Below, piece by piece: positions 26,014 to 34,374 of a stretch of 49,899 nt of DNA. The position numbers and the translations under genes were made by a program. The notes beneath the pieces were generated by a model, which did no database searches, was not told the DNA's origin, and saw nothing but the letters and a program-made list of their open reading frames with translations. Numbering within the stretch: the stretch's first letter is position 1; the number at the start of each line of letters is the position of its first letter. This DNA comes from an uncultured Bacteroidales bacterium (GTDB lineage: Bacteria > Bacteroidota > Bacteroidia > Bacteroidales > Paludibacteraceae), in contig ONMU01000022.1 in the NCBI GenBank assembly GCA_900319035.1, positions 762-50,660 on the forward strand. The letters run 5' to 3'.

Positions 26014-27437
26014 CGACGTATATCTTTGATCTCGGAGGCGTATTGATTAATTTGGATGTCGAGCGTTGCATGCACGCTTTCGAGCACCTTATGGGTGAGG
26101 CGAACATGCGTGCGGTCTTGGGCATGGATTCTCAGGGAGAAGGAGTCAAAGCCGTAAGCGTCGCTTCCAAACAACTGATGGCGGATTTTGAGCGTGGTCT
26201 GATCACGCCCGAAACCTTCGTCTCGGAGGTCATGCACTATTGTCGTCCCGGCACTACCGAGCAGGACATCCTCTCGGCATGGATGAGTATGTTGGCTGAC
26301 CTGCCTCTCGAACGGCTCTCCTTCATCGATCGTCTGCGCGAAGCCGGACATCCGGTATACCTGCTCTCCAATGGCAATGACCTCCATTTTAACTTCATCA
26401 ACCAAACATATAGTTTGGAGCAACATTTTGATGGACTTTTTCTCTCGCAGAAGATGCACCTCTCCAAGCCCGAGAAAGCTATTTTCGAAGCCGTTCAGCA
26501 AACGCTCCTCTCTACCTCTCCTGCGCTCACGGAACAAGTCGTTTTCATTGACGATATAGCCTCAAACCGCAAAGCGGCAGAGACCCTCGTGAACTGGAAG
26601 ACCTTCCCGTCTATCGAAGCCTTGGTGGAGCATCATCGTACCCGCCTGACGAGGCTCTTTCACAAAGCCTGCGCGGACTACCAACTCATCGAAGACGGAG
26701 ACCATATTCTCATCGGACTTAGTGGTGGCAAAGACAGTATTCTCTTGACCGAACTCTTAGGCCGTAGATCAAAGATCTATAAACCCCGTTTTCAGGTCAC
26801 GGCACTTCATGTGCGGGTCAAAGAGCGGGACTACCAAACCGACCTCTCGTATCTGGAGTCCTTCTGCCAGCAAGCCGGAGTGCCGCTCATCGTCCGCGAT
26901 GTAGAAATAGGCGAAAACCCAACAAACAAATCCGGTCTGTCAGGCACTGAAAGTGCCGGTCTGTCAGCGCAGCGGTCTGTCAGTGCTAACGGTCTGTCAG
27001 CGCAGCGGTCTCAGACAAACCCTTGTTTCCTTTGCGCATGGTATAGGCGCAAGACCCTCTTTAATGTTGCGCAAGAATTAGGGTGTACCAAGATCGCTTT
27101 CGGGCATCATCGGGACGATGTCGTCCAGACACTCCTCATGAACCTCATCTACCAAGGAGCTTTTGCGACCATGCCGCCTTCTTTGCAGATGGAGAAAATG
27201 CCGCTTCGAATCATACGACCCCTTTGCCTCATCGACGAAGAAGACATCCGTTCTTATGCCGAGATGCAGAACTATGCCAAACAGTCCAAGAACTGCCCCT
27301 TCGAGCATGTGAGCGCACGGGAGAAAGTCAAAGACCTTCTCGCTCAGATCAAAGCCCTCAATCCCGAAGCGATGGATTGTATCTGGGCATCTATGTCCAA
27401 CATCAAAGAACAATACCTTCCGCAAATGATTAAATAA
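26010..27437 (+). CDS. Fusion of HAD-family phosphatase and TtcA-type tRNA 2-thiolation enzyme
   Basis: This 475-residue protein is unusual in joining two enzymes. Residues 1 to about 205 are a HAD subfamily IA hydrolase of YihX type: motif I FDLGGVLINLD, motif II LLSNGND, Lys in HLSKPEKAIF and motif IV FIDDIASN. Residues about 225-475 are TtcA: PP-loop GLSGGKDS (about 234-241), ALHVRV, CFLC (about 339-342), FGHHRDDVVQTLLMN and a third Cys in KNCPF. These give the three cysteines used for a [4Fe-4S] cluster in 2-thiocytidine formation at tRNA position 32. A Ser/Gly/Leu/Gln-rich insertion just before CFLC is encoded by the CGGTCTGTCAG repeat (26933-27012). It may lie near the cluster loop, so activity could be affected. 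Confidence 0.88.
   Translation: MTTYIFDLGGVLINLDVERCMHAFEHLMGEANMRAVLGMDSQGEGVKAVSVASKQLMADFERGLITPETFVSEVMHYCRPGTTEQDILSAWMSMLADLPLERLSFIDRLREAGHPVYLLSNGNDLHFNFINQTYSLEQHFDGLFLSQKMHLSKPEKAIFEAVQQTLLSTSPALTEQVVFIDDIASNRKAAETLVNWKTFPSIEALVEHHRTRLTRLFHKACADYQLIEDGDHILIGLSGGKDSILLTELLGRRSKIYKPRFQVTALHVRVKERDYQTDLSYLESFCQQAGVPLIVRDVEIGENPTNKSGLSGTESAGLSAQRSVSANGLSAQRSQTNPCFLCAWYRRKTLFNVAQELGCTKIAFGHHRDDVVQTLLMNLIYQGAFATMPPSLQMEKMPLRIIRPLCLIDEEDIRSYAEMQNYAKQSKNCPFEHVSAREKVKDLLAQIKALNPEAMDCIWASMSNIKEQYLPQMIK
26933..27012. repeat. CGGTCTGTCAG repeat inserted in frame in the HAD-TtcA gene
   Basis: Four full CGGTCTGTCAG units with 5-13-base variable spacers (GCACTGAAAGTGC, CGCAG, TGCTAA, CGCAG) and a partial fifth CGGTCTC. 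It encodes GLSGTESAGLSAQRS and so on. The first spacer is itself an inverted repeat. It is related to 18771-18828 in potA. Confidence 0.8.
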
Positions 27438-27440
27438 CCC

Positions 27441-27480
27441 AATAAATGACCAAATGGTAAATGACCAAATGGTAAATGAA
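27441..27480 (+). repeat. Tandem array AATGACCAAATGGTA before DUF486 gene
   Basis: Two and a half copies of a 16-base unit. An exact 20-base match, TAAATGACCAAATGGTAAAT, recurs at about 38462-38481 before another gene. Confidence 0.8.
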
Positions 27481-27486
27481 TTTATG

Positions 27487-27855
27487 AATGCTTTATACAC
27501 CATCTTATTGCTCCTCGCGTCAAACGTCTTTATGACCTTAGCGTGGTACGGACATCTGAAACTGCAACAGACAGGCTTCTTTACGAACGCCACACCGCTT
27601 ATTTTTGTGATCCTCCTCTCATGGGGCATCGCTTTCTTCGAGTACTGCCTGCAAGTACCGGCAAACCGTATGGGTTTTGAAGGCAACGGAGGACCGTTCT
27701 CTTTGATGCAACTGAAAGTCATTCAGGAGGTTATCACCCTCTTTGTCTTTGTCCTCTTCTCCGCAGTTGCTTTCCAAATGCCCTTACGTTGGAATCACTT
27801 GGTAGCGTGCCTTCTGCTCATCGGGGCGGTCTATTTTGTCTTCGGATTTAAATAA
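27487..27855 (+). CDS. DUF486 family small integral membrane protein
   Basis: I take the start at 27487 (MNALYTILLLLASNVFMTLAWYGHLK); the upstream in-frame Met codons lie in the repeat array. This gives about 122 residues with four membrane helices and the family landmarks AWYGHLK, SWGIAFFEYCLQVPANR and QLKVIQEVITL. DUF486 proteins are drug/metabolite-transporter-like with unknown substrate. It lies about 50 bp after the fusion gene and directly before the promoter of the aryl polyene operon. Length and motifs are normal. Confidence 0.88.
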   Translation, partial: NALYTILLLLASNVFMTLAWYGHLKLQQTGFFTNATPLIFVILLSWGIAFFEYCLQVPANRMGFEGNGGPFSLMQLKVIQEVITLFVFVLFSAVAFQMPLRWNHLVACLLLIGAVYFVFGFK

Positions 27856-27869
27856 ATTTGCCGATTTAC

Positions 27870-27900
27870 TTGCATATATGGAAAATTTTTTGTAATTTTG
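27870..27900 (+). promoter_or_regulatory. Promoter of the aryl polyene-type operon
   Basis: TTGCATATATG from 27870 and -7 TAATTTTG at 27893-27900, 25 nt before the first ATG. No other promoter with both boxes was recognised until about 47,800, so one ~20 kb transcript is plausible. Confidence 0.8.
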
Positions 27901-27925
27901 CGCCGTTTTTTAATAAACGTACAAA

Positions 27926-29065
27926 ATGCACTTGTTTTCCGGCATAGCATCCTCGTTGACTGAGGAGCGTTTTACTGCGCGCGAAGCGCAGCATTTGGCG
28001 CATATTATTTCGTTCGGTCCGGTAGTCTTCCAGACCGCACGTCTCATGCTCAAATATGGTATCTTTGAGATGCTCAATACCTCTCCCAACGGCTTGACCC
28101 GGCAGGAGATAGAGGAGCGTACAGGACTTTCTTCGTACGCGTGTAAATGCCTGCTCGAAGCGTCCCTTACTATCGGGACGGTGATCATCGATGCTGAGAA
28201 GGATGTTTATCGTCTGGGTAAGACAGGGTGGTTTTTGCTCAACGACCCGCTCATTCGTGCGGATATCGATTTCAACCACGATGTCAACTACGAGGGCTGG
28301 TTTGTTTTGGACAAAGCCTTGGAGGAAGGACGTCCTGCCGGTTTGGAGCATTTCGGTCCGTGGCCCACTATCTACGAAGGACTAAGCAGCCTTCCGGAGC
28401 AAGTTCAGAAGAGTTGGTTTGGTTTTGACCATTATTACTCGGATCATTCCTTCGATGAGGCACTCCATTTAATAGAGACCGAGGTCTTGCATTCCAAAGG
28501 CGAAGACGCAGAAGTGCATATTTTGGACGTGGGAGGCAACACAGGGCGTTTTGCTCAACGATGTGTGACCTATAATCCCCATTTCCATGTAACCATTTGC
28601 GATCTGCCCCAACAGATAGCAATGATGCGTGCCGCGACCGAAGGCAAAGAGGGAGCCGACCGAATTGATGGTGTCGGCATGAACCTCTTGGATCCGAATA
28701 GCGCCTTTCCTTCGGAGATGAAGTATGACGTAATCTGGATGTCGCAGTTCCTCGACTGTTTTGGCGAAGAGGAGATCGTGAGCATCCTTAGCCGTGCTGC
28801 GAAGATCATGACTCCCGACAATCGTCTCTATATCATGGAGACCCTTTGGGATCGTCAGAAATACCTGCCTGCTGCGTTTGCCCTCACTCAGATCAGTTTG
28901 TACTTTACCGCTTTAGCAAACGGTAACAGTAAGATGTACAACACCGACGACTTGACCCGTTTGGTGCGTCAGGCAGGCTTGGAAGTGGAGACCATACATG
29001 ACCACTTGGGTATGGGCGGTCATTCGATCATGGTCGTAAGAAAATGTGAAAATGCGAAAATGTGA
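27926..29065 (+). CDS. SAM-dependent methyltransferase with N-terminal dimerisation/winged-helix domain
   Basis: This 379-residue protein has an N-terminal helical dimerisation and winged-helix part (about 20-110; LTRQEIEERTGLSSYACKCLLEA). A Rossmann methyltransferase domain follows, with motif I ILDVGGNTGRFA (about 196-207), ICDLPQQI, and WMSQFLDCFGEEEIVSIL. The fold is that of small-molecule O-methyltransferases (Methyltransf_2). As the first gene of the aryl polyene run, it most likely methylates the aromatic head group, as in characterised aryl polyene clusters; O- versus C-methylation cannot be read. Its last residues (KCENAKM) are encoded by an octamer repeat array. Confidence 0.85.
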   Translation: MHLFSGIASSLTEERFTAREAQHLAHIISFGPVVFQTARLMLKYGIFEMLNTSPNGLTRQEIEERTGLSSYACKCLLEASLTIGTVIIDAEKDVYRLGKTGWFLLNDPLIRADIDFNHDVNYEGWFVLDKALEEGRPAGLEHFGPWPTIYEGLSSLPEQVQKSWFGFDHYYSDHSFDEALHLIETEVLHSKGEDAEVHILDVGGNTGRFAQRCVTYNPHFHVTICDLPQQIAMMRAATEGKEGADRIDGVGMNLLDPNSAFPSEMKYDVIWMSQFLDCFGEEEIVSILSRAAKIMTPDNRLYIMETLWDRQKYLPAAFALTQISLYFTALANGNSKMYNTDDLTRLVRQAGLEVETIHDHLGMGGHSIMVVRKCENAKM

Positions 29066-29079
29066 AAATGCGAAAATTA
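29041..29079 (+). repeat. Octamer array AAAATGTG/AAAATGCG before ammonia-lyase start
   Basis: Four to five alternating 8-base units at the methyltransferase end and ammonia-lyase leader. The ATG at 29086 follows within 7 bases. Confidence 0.8.
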
Positions 29080-29085
29080 TAGGAG

Positions 29086-30594
29086 ATGATAACATTTGAA
29101 GAAATTCGAGATATTCTGGTCGACGATAAACCGATGACCGTGGATGAGCAGACACTTCAGCGTGTCAAGGACTGTCATGCTTTCCTGCGTCAGTTTGCGA
29201 ACGACCGAATTATCTACGGCATCAACACGGGCTTTGGTCCTATGGCTCAGTGGCGCGTGGAGGATGCACATTTGGAGGAGTTGCAGTATAACATTATTCG
29301 TTCGCACGCTACCGGAGCAGGCGAACCGCTCTCGGACTTGGATGTGAAGGCAGCTATGATCGCGCGCGCAGGCTCGTTTCTACAGGCGCGTTCGGGCGTA
29401 CACGAAGAGATTGTGCATCTGTTGCTGTCTTTCATCAACAAGGGCATCTATCCCTTCATCCCTCGTCACGGCAGTGTGGGAGCGAGCGGAGACTTAGTGC
29501 AGTTAGCGCATATAGCCCTCTGCCTCATAGGCGAAGGAAAAGTACATTACCAAGGCGTTTGGAGACCGACCCAAGAGGTGCTTCGTGAGTGTGGACTAGC
29601 TCCTATGCGTATTCATATACGCGAGGGACTGAGCGCTACCAACGGAACAAGCGTCATGACGGGTATAGGAGCCGTCAATCAGCTTCATGCCGAGAACCTC
29701 TTGCGTTTGGCGGTCATCTGCTCGGTGTGGATGAACGAGATAGCCGAGTCGTACGACGATCTGATGTCCGAACGCTTGAATGCTGCTCGTCGTCACGAGG
29801 GACAACAGGTCATTGCTGCTATGATGCGTGACATAGCCAAAGACAGTCATCGTCTCCCGAAACGCGAACATGTACTCTATAACGGTGGACATACCGAGCA
29901 TGTCTTTGCTAAGAAAGTACAAGCGTACTATTCCCTTCGTTGTATTCCGCAGATCCTCGGACCGGTATGGGAGACCCTTCAGAATGCCAAACGGATCTTG
30001 GAGGAGGAGTTCAACGCAGCAAGCGATAACCCCATTGTGGATTACGAGGTCGGAAACGTCTTCCATGGTGGTAATTTCCATGGCGATTATATCTCCTTGG
30101 AGGAGGACAAGGTGAAAATAGCCGTTACTCGTATGGTAATGACCGCAGAGCGGCAACTCAACTATCTCTTCCATGACCGCATCAATGATGGTATCATGCC
30201 GCCGTTCCTCAACCGCGGTGTGTTGGGACTGAACTACGGTATGCAGGCTTGTCAGTTCACCGCTACCAGCACGACTGCGGAGTGTCAGACCCTCTCGATG
30301 CCAAACTACGTTCACTCGATTCCCAATAACAACGATAACCAAGACATCGTCTCCATGGGAACCAACTCCGCTTTGCTCTGCCGACAGGTGATAGAGAACG
30401 CTTATCAGGTCTTCGCTATCCATCTGATAGCTTTAGCGCAGGCAACGGACATCCTCGCTATCCAAGATAAGATGGCATCCACCACCAAAGCCCTCTATGA
30501 CGAACTGCGTACGCTCACCGACAGCCGCATCGAGGACAAACCTTTCTATGAGGACATCGCACGTATTGTTGAATTCTTAAAACACAAAATATGA
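29086..30594 (+). CDS. Aromatic amino acid ammonia-lyase (tyrosine/histidine ammonia-lyase family)
   Basis: This 502-residue lyase has the self-processing MIO triad Ala133-Ser134-Gly135 within GSVGASGDLVQLAH, the N-terminal YGINTGFGPMAQ loop and the C-terminal HSIPNNNDNQDIVSMGTNSA. It matches the Flavobacterium tyrosine ammonia-lyase closely in many stretches (RSH substrate-selectivity segment, YYSLRCIPQILGPV, FHGGNFHGDYISLE). The expected reaction is deamination of tyrosine to 4-coumarate, the aryl starter of the polyene; histidine or phenylalanine as substrate cannot be excluded. Its stop overlaps the KS start (ATGA). No hut genes lie nearby, which argues against histidine breakdown. Confidence 0.9.
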   Translation: MITFEEIRDILVDDKPMTVDEQTLQRVKDCHAFLRQFANDRIIYGINTGFGPMAQWRVEDAHLEELQYNIIRSHATGAGEPLSDLDVKAAMIARAGSFLQARSGVHEEIVHLLLSFINKGIYPFIPRHGSVGASGDLVQLAHIALCLIGEGKVHYQGVWRPTQEVLRECGLAPMRIHIREGLSATNGTSVMTGIGAVNQLHAENLLRLAVICSVWMNEIAESYDDLMSERLNAARRHEGQQVIAAMMRDIAKDSHRLPKREHVLYNGGHTEHVFAKKVQAYYSLRCIPQILGPVWETLQNAKRILEEEFNAASDNPIVDYEVGNVFHGGNFHGDYISLEEDKVKIAVTRMVMTAERQLNYLFHDRINDGIMPPFLNRGVLGLNYGMQACQFTATSTTAECQTLSMPNYVHSIPNNNDNQDIVSMGTNSALLCRQVIENAYQVFAIHLIALAQATDILAIQDKMASTTKALYDELRTLTDSRIEDKPFYEDIARIVEFLKHKI

Positions 30595-31814
30595 GCCACA
30601 GAGTAGTTATCACAGGTATGGGTATTTGGTCCTGCTTAGGCGGCAACAAAGCCGAAGTGACGGACTCGCTGCGTGCGGGTCGTTCCGGTATAGGTATTGA
30701 CCCCGAGCGCACAGAGATAGGTTTTCACTCCGCCCTTACGGGTATAGTACCCAAACCGGATCTCAAACCATACCTCGACCGTCGGATGCGTCATTCCATG
30801 GCGGATGAGACAGAGTATGCGTACATGGCATCTCGCGAAGCGTTCGAGCAGGCAGGCATCGATGATGCTTATCTCGAAAACAACGAAGTGGGCATCATCT
30901 TTGGCAACGACTCTACCGGCAAAGCCGTAGTGGAGACTGCCAAACGTATGGAGGCAATGAAAGACTCCTTCCTCTTGGGTGCCGGAGCTATCTTTCAGTC
31001 TATGAACTCCACCGTCACCATGAACCTCAGTACGATCTTTCATTTAAGGGGCATCAACTTCACTATCTCTGCCGCTTGTTCTTCCGGCGCACACTCGGTC
31101 GGTATGGCGTACCTGCTTATCAAACAAGGCTTGCAGGAGGTTGTTCTCGCAGGAGGAGCGCAAGAGGTGAATCCTATCTCCATGGCGTCCTTCGACGGAC
31201 TCAACGCCTTCAGCAAACGTATGGATGACCCTCAGAAAGCATCGCGGCCTTTTGATAAGAACCGTGACGGTCTGATTCCCAGTGGTGGAGGCGCAGCCTT
31301 GGTGCTCGAAGATTACGATCATGCTGTTTCACGAGGGGCTACTATCTTGGCGGAGATAACCGGTTACGGCTTTTCCTCGAACGGCTTAGCGATCTCGCAA
31401 CCTTCCGCCGAAGGATCTATCAGAGCAATGGAACGTGCCCTGCAAGACGCAGGTATCGCTGCCGATGAGATCGATTATATCAACGCGCATGCTACCTCTA
31501 CCATCTTAGGGGACAAAGCGGAAGCGGAGGCTTTGACTCAACTCTTTGCAGGCAAGAAAGCCCTCATCAGTTCCACTAAATCCATGACCGGACACGAGTG
31601 CTGGATGTCGGGAGCAAGCGAGATAGTATATAGCCTGCTGATGATGAAGAACCATTTCGTGGCGCCCAACATCAACTTGGAAGAACCCGACGAAGCGGCA
31701 CAAACACTTAATATCGCACGCCAAACGGTGGAGAAAGAACTCCATACTGTTCTCTCCAACTCCTTCGGTTTTGGAGGAACCAACTGTGCGATCATACTCA
31801 AGAATATAAATTGA
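30591..31814 (+). CDS. Beta-ketoacyl-ACP synthase (FabF type), KS1
   Basis: This 407-residue KAS II-type condensing enzyme has active Cys163 (AACSSGAHS), His300 (NAHATST), His335 (TGHECW) and the C-terminal FGFGGTNCAI glycine loop. It should condense malonyl-ACP with the growing chain. The second His loop reads MTGHECWMSGASE in place of the usual GHxxGAAG, a feature of polyene KS enzymes that may shape the pocket. It follows the ammonia-lyase with coupled translation and precedes an ACP by 8 bp. Confidence 0.92.
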   Translation: MSHRVVITGMGIWSCLGGNKAEVTDSLRAGRSGIGIDPERTEIGFHSALTGIVPKPDLKPYLDRRMRHSMADETEYAYMASREAFEQAGIDDAYLENNEVGIIFGNDSTGKAVVETAKRMEAMKDSFLLGAGAIFQSMNSTVTMNLSTIFHLRGINFTISAACSSGAHSVGMAYLLIKQGLQEVVLAGGAQEVNPISMASFDGLNAFSKRMDDPQKASRPFDKNRDGLIPSGGGAALVLEDYDHAVSRGATILAEITGYGFSSNGLAISQPSAEGSIRAMERALQDAGIAADEIDYINAHATSTILGDKAEAEALTQLFAGKKALISSTKSMTGHECWMSGASEIVYSLLMMKNHFVAPNINLEEPDEAAQTLNIARQTVEKELHTVLSNSFGFGGTNCAIILKNIN

Positions 31815-31821
31815 ACAAAAT

Positions 31822-32067
31822 ATGAAAAGAGAAGAAATTGATCAAAAAGTAAAAGATTTTCTGGTTTCGGAGTTTGAGATTGACGAAGCCCTCATTAAAC
31901 CCGAAGCACGACTCCGAGAGGACATCGGCATCGACAGTCTCGATTTCGTGGACATCATCGTGATCGTGGATCGCGAGTTCGGTTTCCGTATTGTACCTGA
32001 GGAACTGAAAGGCGTAGTGACGCTCGAAGATTTCTGTCATTATATTGACACCAAAGTGAATAAGTGA
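31822..32067 (+). CDS. Acyl carrier protein 1
   Basis: This is an 81-residue acidic helical protein with the phosphopantetheine attachment Ser39 in the motif GIDSLDFVD. It should carry the growing polyene as a thioester. No dedicated phosphopantetheinyl transferase gene lies in the window. The stop is followed after one base by the GTG start of the acyltransferase. Confidence 0.93.
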   Translation: MKREEIDQKVKDFLVSEFEIDEALIKPEARLREDIGIDSLDFVDIIVIVDREFGFRIVPEELKGVVTLEDFCHYIDTKVNK

Positions 32068-32068
32068 A

Positions 32069-32929
32069 GTGAGTGCGCAAACGGCTAAATGGGACGGTAG
32101 AACCGACGGTTTACCGTGGATGCACCGCAGCTTGGTTTGGATGCTGCGGTATATCCCCATCGGCGTGTTCTATGCCATCATGGATGTAGTCATTCTGTTC
32201 TACATCATCTTTGCCCGTTCATATAGCCGCGCTATCTATCATTATTTCCGTCGTATTCACTCCAAAGGGCGTTTCTCCTCAGCCGTACATACTTATCGTC
32301 TCTTCCGTCAGTTCGGACAAGTGGTCATCGACCGCTTTGCGGTATATGCCGGACGGCATTTCGAGCTCGAGATAGATGGTAACGAACTGGTCATGGAGGC
32401 AATGAAGAAGCCTGAGAGTTGTATTATGCTTTCCTCCCATGTGGGCAACTACGAAATGGCAGGCTATGCTCTGCATCCCACTAAGCCTATGTACGCGATC
32501 ATGTACGGAGGTGAGAAAGCATACGTCATGGAGCAGCGTAAACGGGAGTTCGAGCGAAATGGTATACATATTATCATTCCCGATGATGGATTCGATTATA
32601 TCTATACCCTGCATGAGATCCTCGAGTCCGGTAGTATGCTGACCCTCTCTGCGGATCGTAATTTCGGTTCGCCTAAGACCGTGCGTGCTGAGGTCTTGGG
32701 GCGTGAAGCGAACCTGCCTCGCGGACCCTTTTCCATCGCTGCGATGTACGAGCAGACCGTGCTCTGTGTCTTTGTCATGAAAGAGAAACGGCGTAAATAC
32801 CACATTTACGTACGCGAACTCAAAGGCTCGGATGCTTCTTCATACGCGCGCGATTTCGCGAAAGAACTGACGGATGTAGTGTCCATGTATCCCGACCAAT
32901 GGTATAATTTTTACGAGTTTTGGCAGTAG
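32069..32929 (+). CDS. Lysophospholipid acyltransferase (LpxL/HtrB-like)
   Basis: This 286-residue protein has an N-terminal membrane helix (IPIGVFYAIMDVVILFYIIFA) and the LPLAT H-x4-E-type catalytic motif SSHVGNYEMAG, followed by LSADRNFG. It starts with GTG, one base after the ACP stop, because no ATG lies nearby in frame. It should transfer an acyl chain from ACP to a lipid or sugar acceptor, and so could attach the aryl polyene to a membrane anchor. Similar acyltransferases occur in flexirubin and aryl polyene clusters. Confidence 0.87.
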   Translation: MSAQTAKWDGRTDGLPWMHRSLVWMLRYIPIGVFYAIMDVVILFYIIFARSYSRAIYHYFRRIHSKGRFSSAVHTYRLFRQFGQVVIDRFAVYAGRHFELEIDGNELVMEAMKKPESCIMLSSHVGNYEMAGYALHPTKPMYAIMYGGEKAYVMEQRKREFERNGIHIIIPDDGFDYIYTLHEILESGSMLTLSADRNFGSPKTVRAEVLGREANLPRGPFSIAAMYEQTVLCVFVMKEKRRKYHIYVRELKGSDASSYARDFAKELTDVVSMYPDQWYNFYEFWQ

Positions 32930-34374
32930 AGAATCAACATAGTGTCCTCATCATCGGAGGTGGTATGGGAGGCCTGATCACGGGCGCTCTCCTCTCTCGT
33001 GCAGGCAGTCATGTGACCGTCCTCGAGAAAAACGCTATCATCGGTGGTGGGCTGCAGTCCTTCAAACGTCATGGGGCGTGGTTCAATACAGGTATGCATA
33101 ACTTCGGCGGTTTTGGCGAACAATGGGCGCTTTCTCATCTGTTCCGCTATCTGGGTATCAAAGACGAACTGCATGTACTGCCCGTAGATCCCGAGGCGCA
33201 GGAGATCGTTTGGACGGATGAGACGCATAGGTATCGTCTGCCACGTGGACGCGAAGCTTTTGAGCAGTACTTAGGCACCTTGTTCCCCGCTCAGCAAGAA
33301 GGCTTGCATCGTTACCTCGATGCGCTATACCTTATAGCGAACTCTTTCGACCTCTATTACCTGCGTCGCTCGCAGACTCATCCGGACAGCAGTGTCTATG
33401 AAGGGCTGACAGTGGAGCAGTTGATGCGGCAGTTCATAGACGATGAAGAGTTGATCCGCGTCCTCAGTTATCTCACGCCTCTCTGTGGTCATTCGATAGA
33501 TCGCGTGCCGGTCTCTGTCCATAGTATGCTCTCTGTTCTCTATCTCGATGGCGAATATCGTTTCGAAGACAACGCCCTCCAATTGGCGCAAGCCTTACGC
33601 ACGGTCATTGAGCGGCACGGAGGACAAGTGGTAGCTTTGGCGGAAGTGAGTGACATTACCGTGCATGAGGGGCACGTGGAGAAAGTGACCACTACCGACG
33701 GACGGGAATGGACTGCGGATAAATACATCGCATCCATCGCCCCGAGTGTGCTCTTTGCGCTCTTGACCGAAGATGTGGTACGCAAAGTGTCGCGCAGAAG
33801 AGCCGATTCGTTTATGGTCGATTCATCGGCACTCTCAATCTATATTCGCCTCAAAGAGAATAGCTTTCCCTTCATCAATAGTACGATCTTCCTCCCTGTT
33901 CCGCCGCAGGAGGGACTGCCTTCGTATATCCTGCTCACTACACCTCCTGTGCAGCAACAAGGTCAGTGGGCGCACACGATGGAGATACTCGTGCCTTGCC
34001 GGTATTCGGATTTTGCACAATGGGGAGACAGACCTGCGGGAGAACGTCCGCAGGATTATCAGACCTATAAACATCAACGGGCACAAGAGGCAATCGATTA
34101 TGTCTCGCGTTTCTATCCCGTGCGTCAGGCGGTGGAGCACGTAACTGTCGGTACACCCCTCACTATCCGCGATTATTATTATAGCCCGAACGGTGCCCTC
34201 TTCTCCCAACAAGGATTATTCATGCCTCTTCGTACCCGAACGGATAATCTGTTCTTTACCGGACAGTCTATCCTCTATCACGGCTTGTGCGGTGTCCCCT
34301 TGACTGCAATCCTGACCGCCGAAGCGGTCTCCGAGAAGGATCTCTTAACCCCTATCATCCAAGCAGGAAAATGA
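32920..34374 (+). CDS. FAD-dependent oxidoreductase, CrtI/phytoene desaturase-like
   Basis: This 484-residue flavoprotein begins at a TTG codon at 32920, overlapping the previous gene by 10 bases; no ATG precedes the nucleotide-binding motif. The Rossmann signature is LIIGGGMGGLITGALLSRAG and is followed by VLEKN. The C-terminal FAD motif is LFFTGQSILYHGLCGVPLTA. Relatives act on isoprenoid or retinoid polyenes by desaturating or saturating C=C bonds. Here it may adjust the conjugation of the aryl polyene, or act on an unrelated lipid. It is absent from the minimal E. coli-type cluster, so it marks a modified product. Confidence 0.82.
   Translation: MAVENQHSVLIIGGGMGGLITGALLSRAGSHVTVLEKNAIIGGGLQSFKRHGAWFNTGMHNFGGFGEQWALSHLFRYLGIKDELHVLPVDPEAQEIVWTDETHRYRLPRGREAFEQYLGTLFPAQQEGLHRYLDALYLIANSFDLYYLRRSQTHPDSSVYEGLTVEQLMRQFIDDEELIRVLSYLTPLCGHSIDRVPVSVHSMLSVLYLDGEYRFEDNALQLAQALRTVIERHGGQVVALAEVSDITVHEGHVEKVTTTDGREWTADKYIASIAPSVLFALLTEDVVRKVSRRRADSFMVDSSALSIYIRLKENSFPFINSTIFLPVPPQEGLPSYILLTTPPVQQQGQWAHTMEILVPCRYSDFAQWGDRPAGERPQDYQTYKHQRAQEAIDYVSRFYPVRQAVEHVTVGTPLTIRDYYYSPNGALFSQQGLFMPLRTRTDNLFFTGQSILYHGLCGVPLTAILTAEAVSEKDLLTPIIQAGK

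Noticed and set aside
29086-30594. Histidine utilisation (hutH) function
   Set aside because: The enzyme belongs to the HutH fold, but no hutU/hutI neighbours occur, and similarity to Flavobacterium tyrosine ammonia-lyase plus the polyene context favour an aryl starter role.
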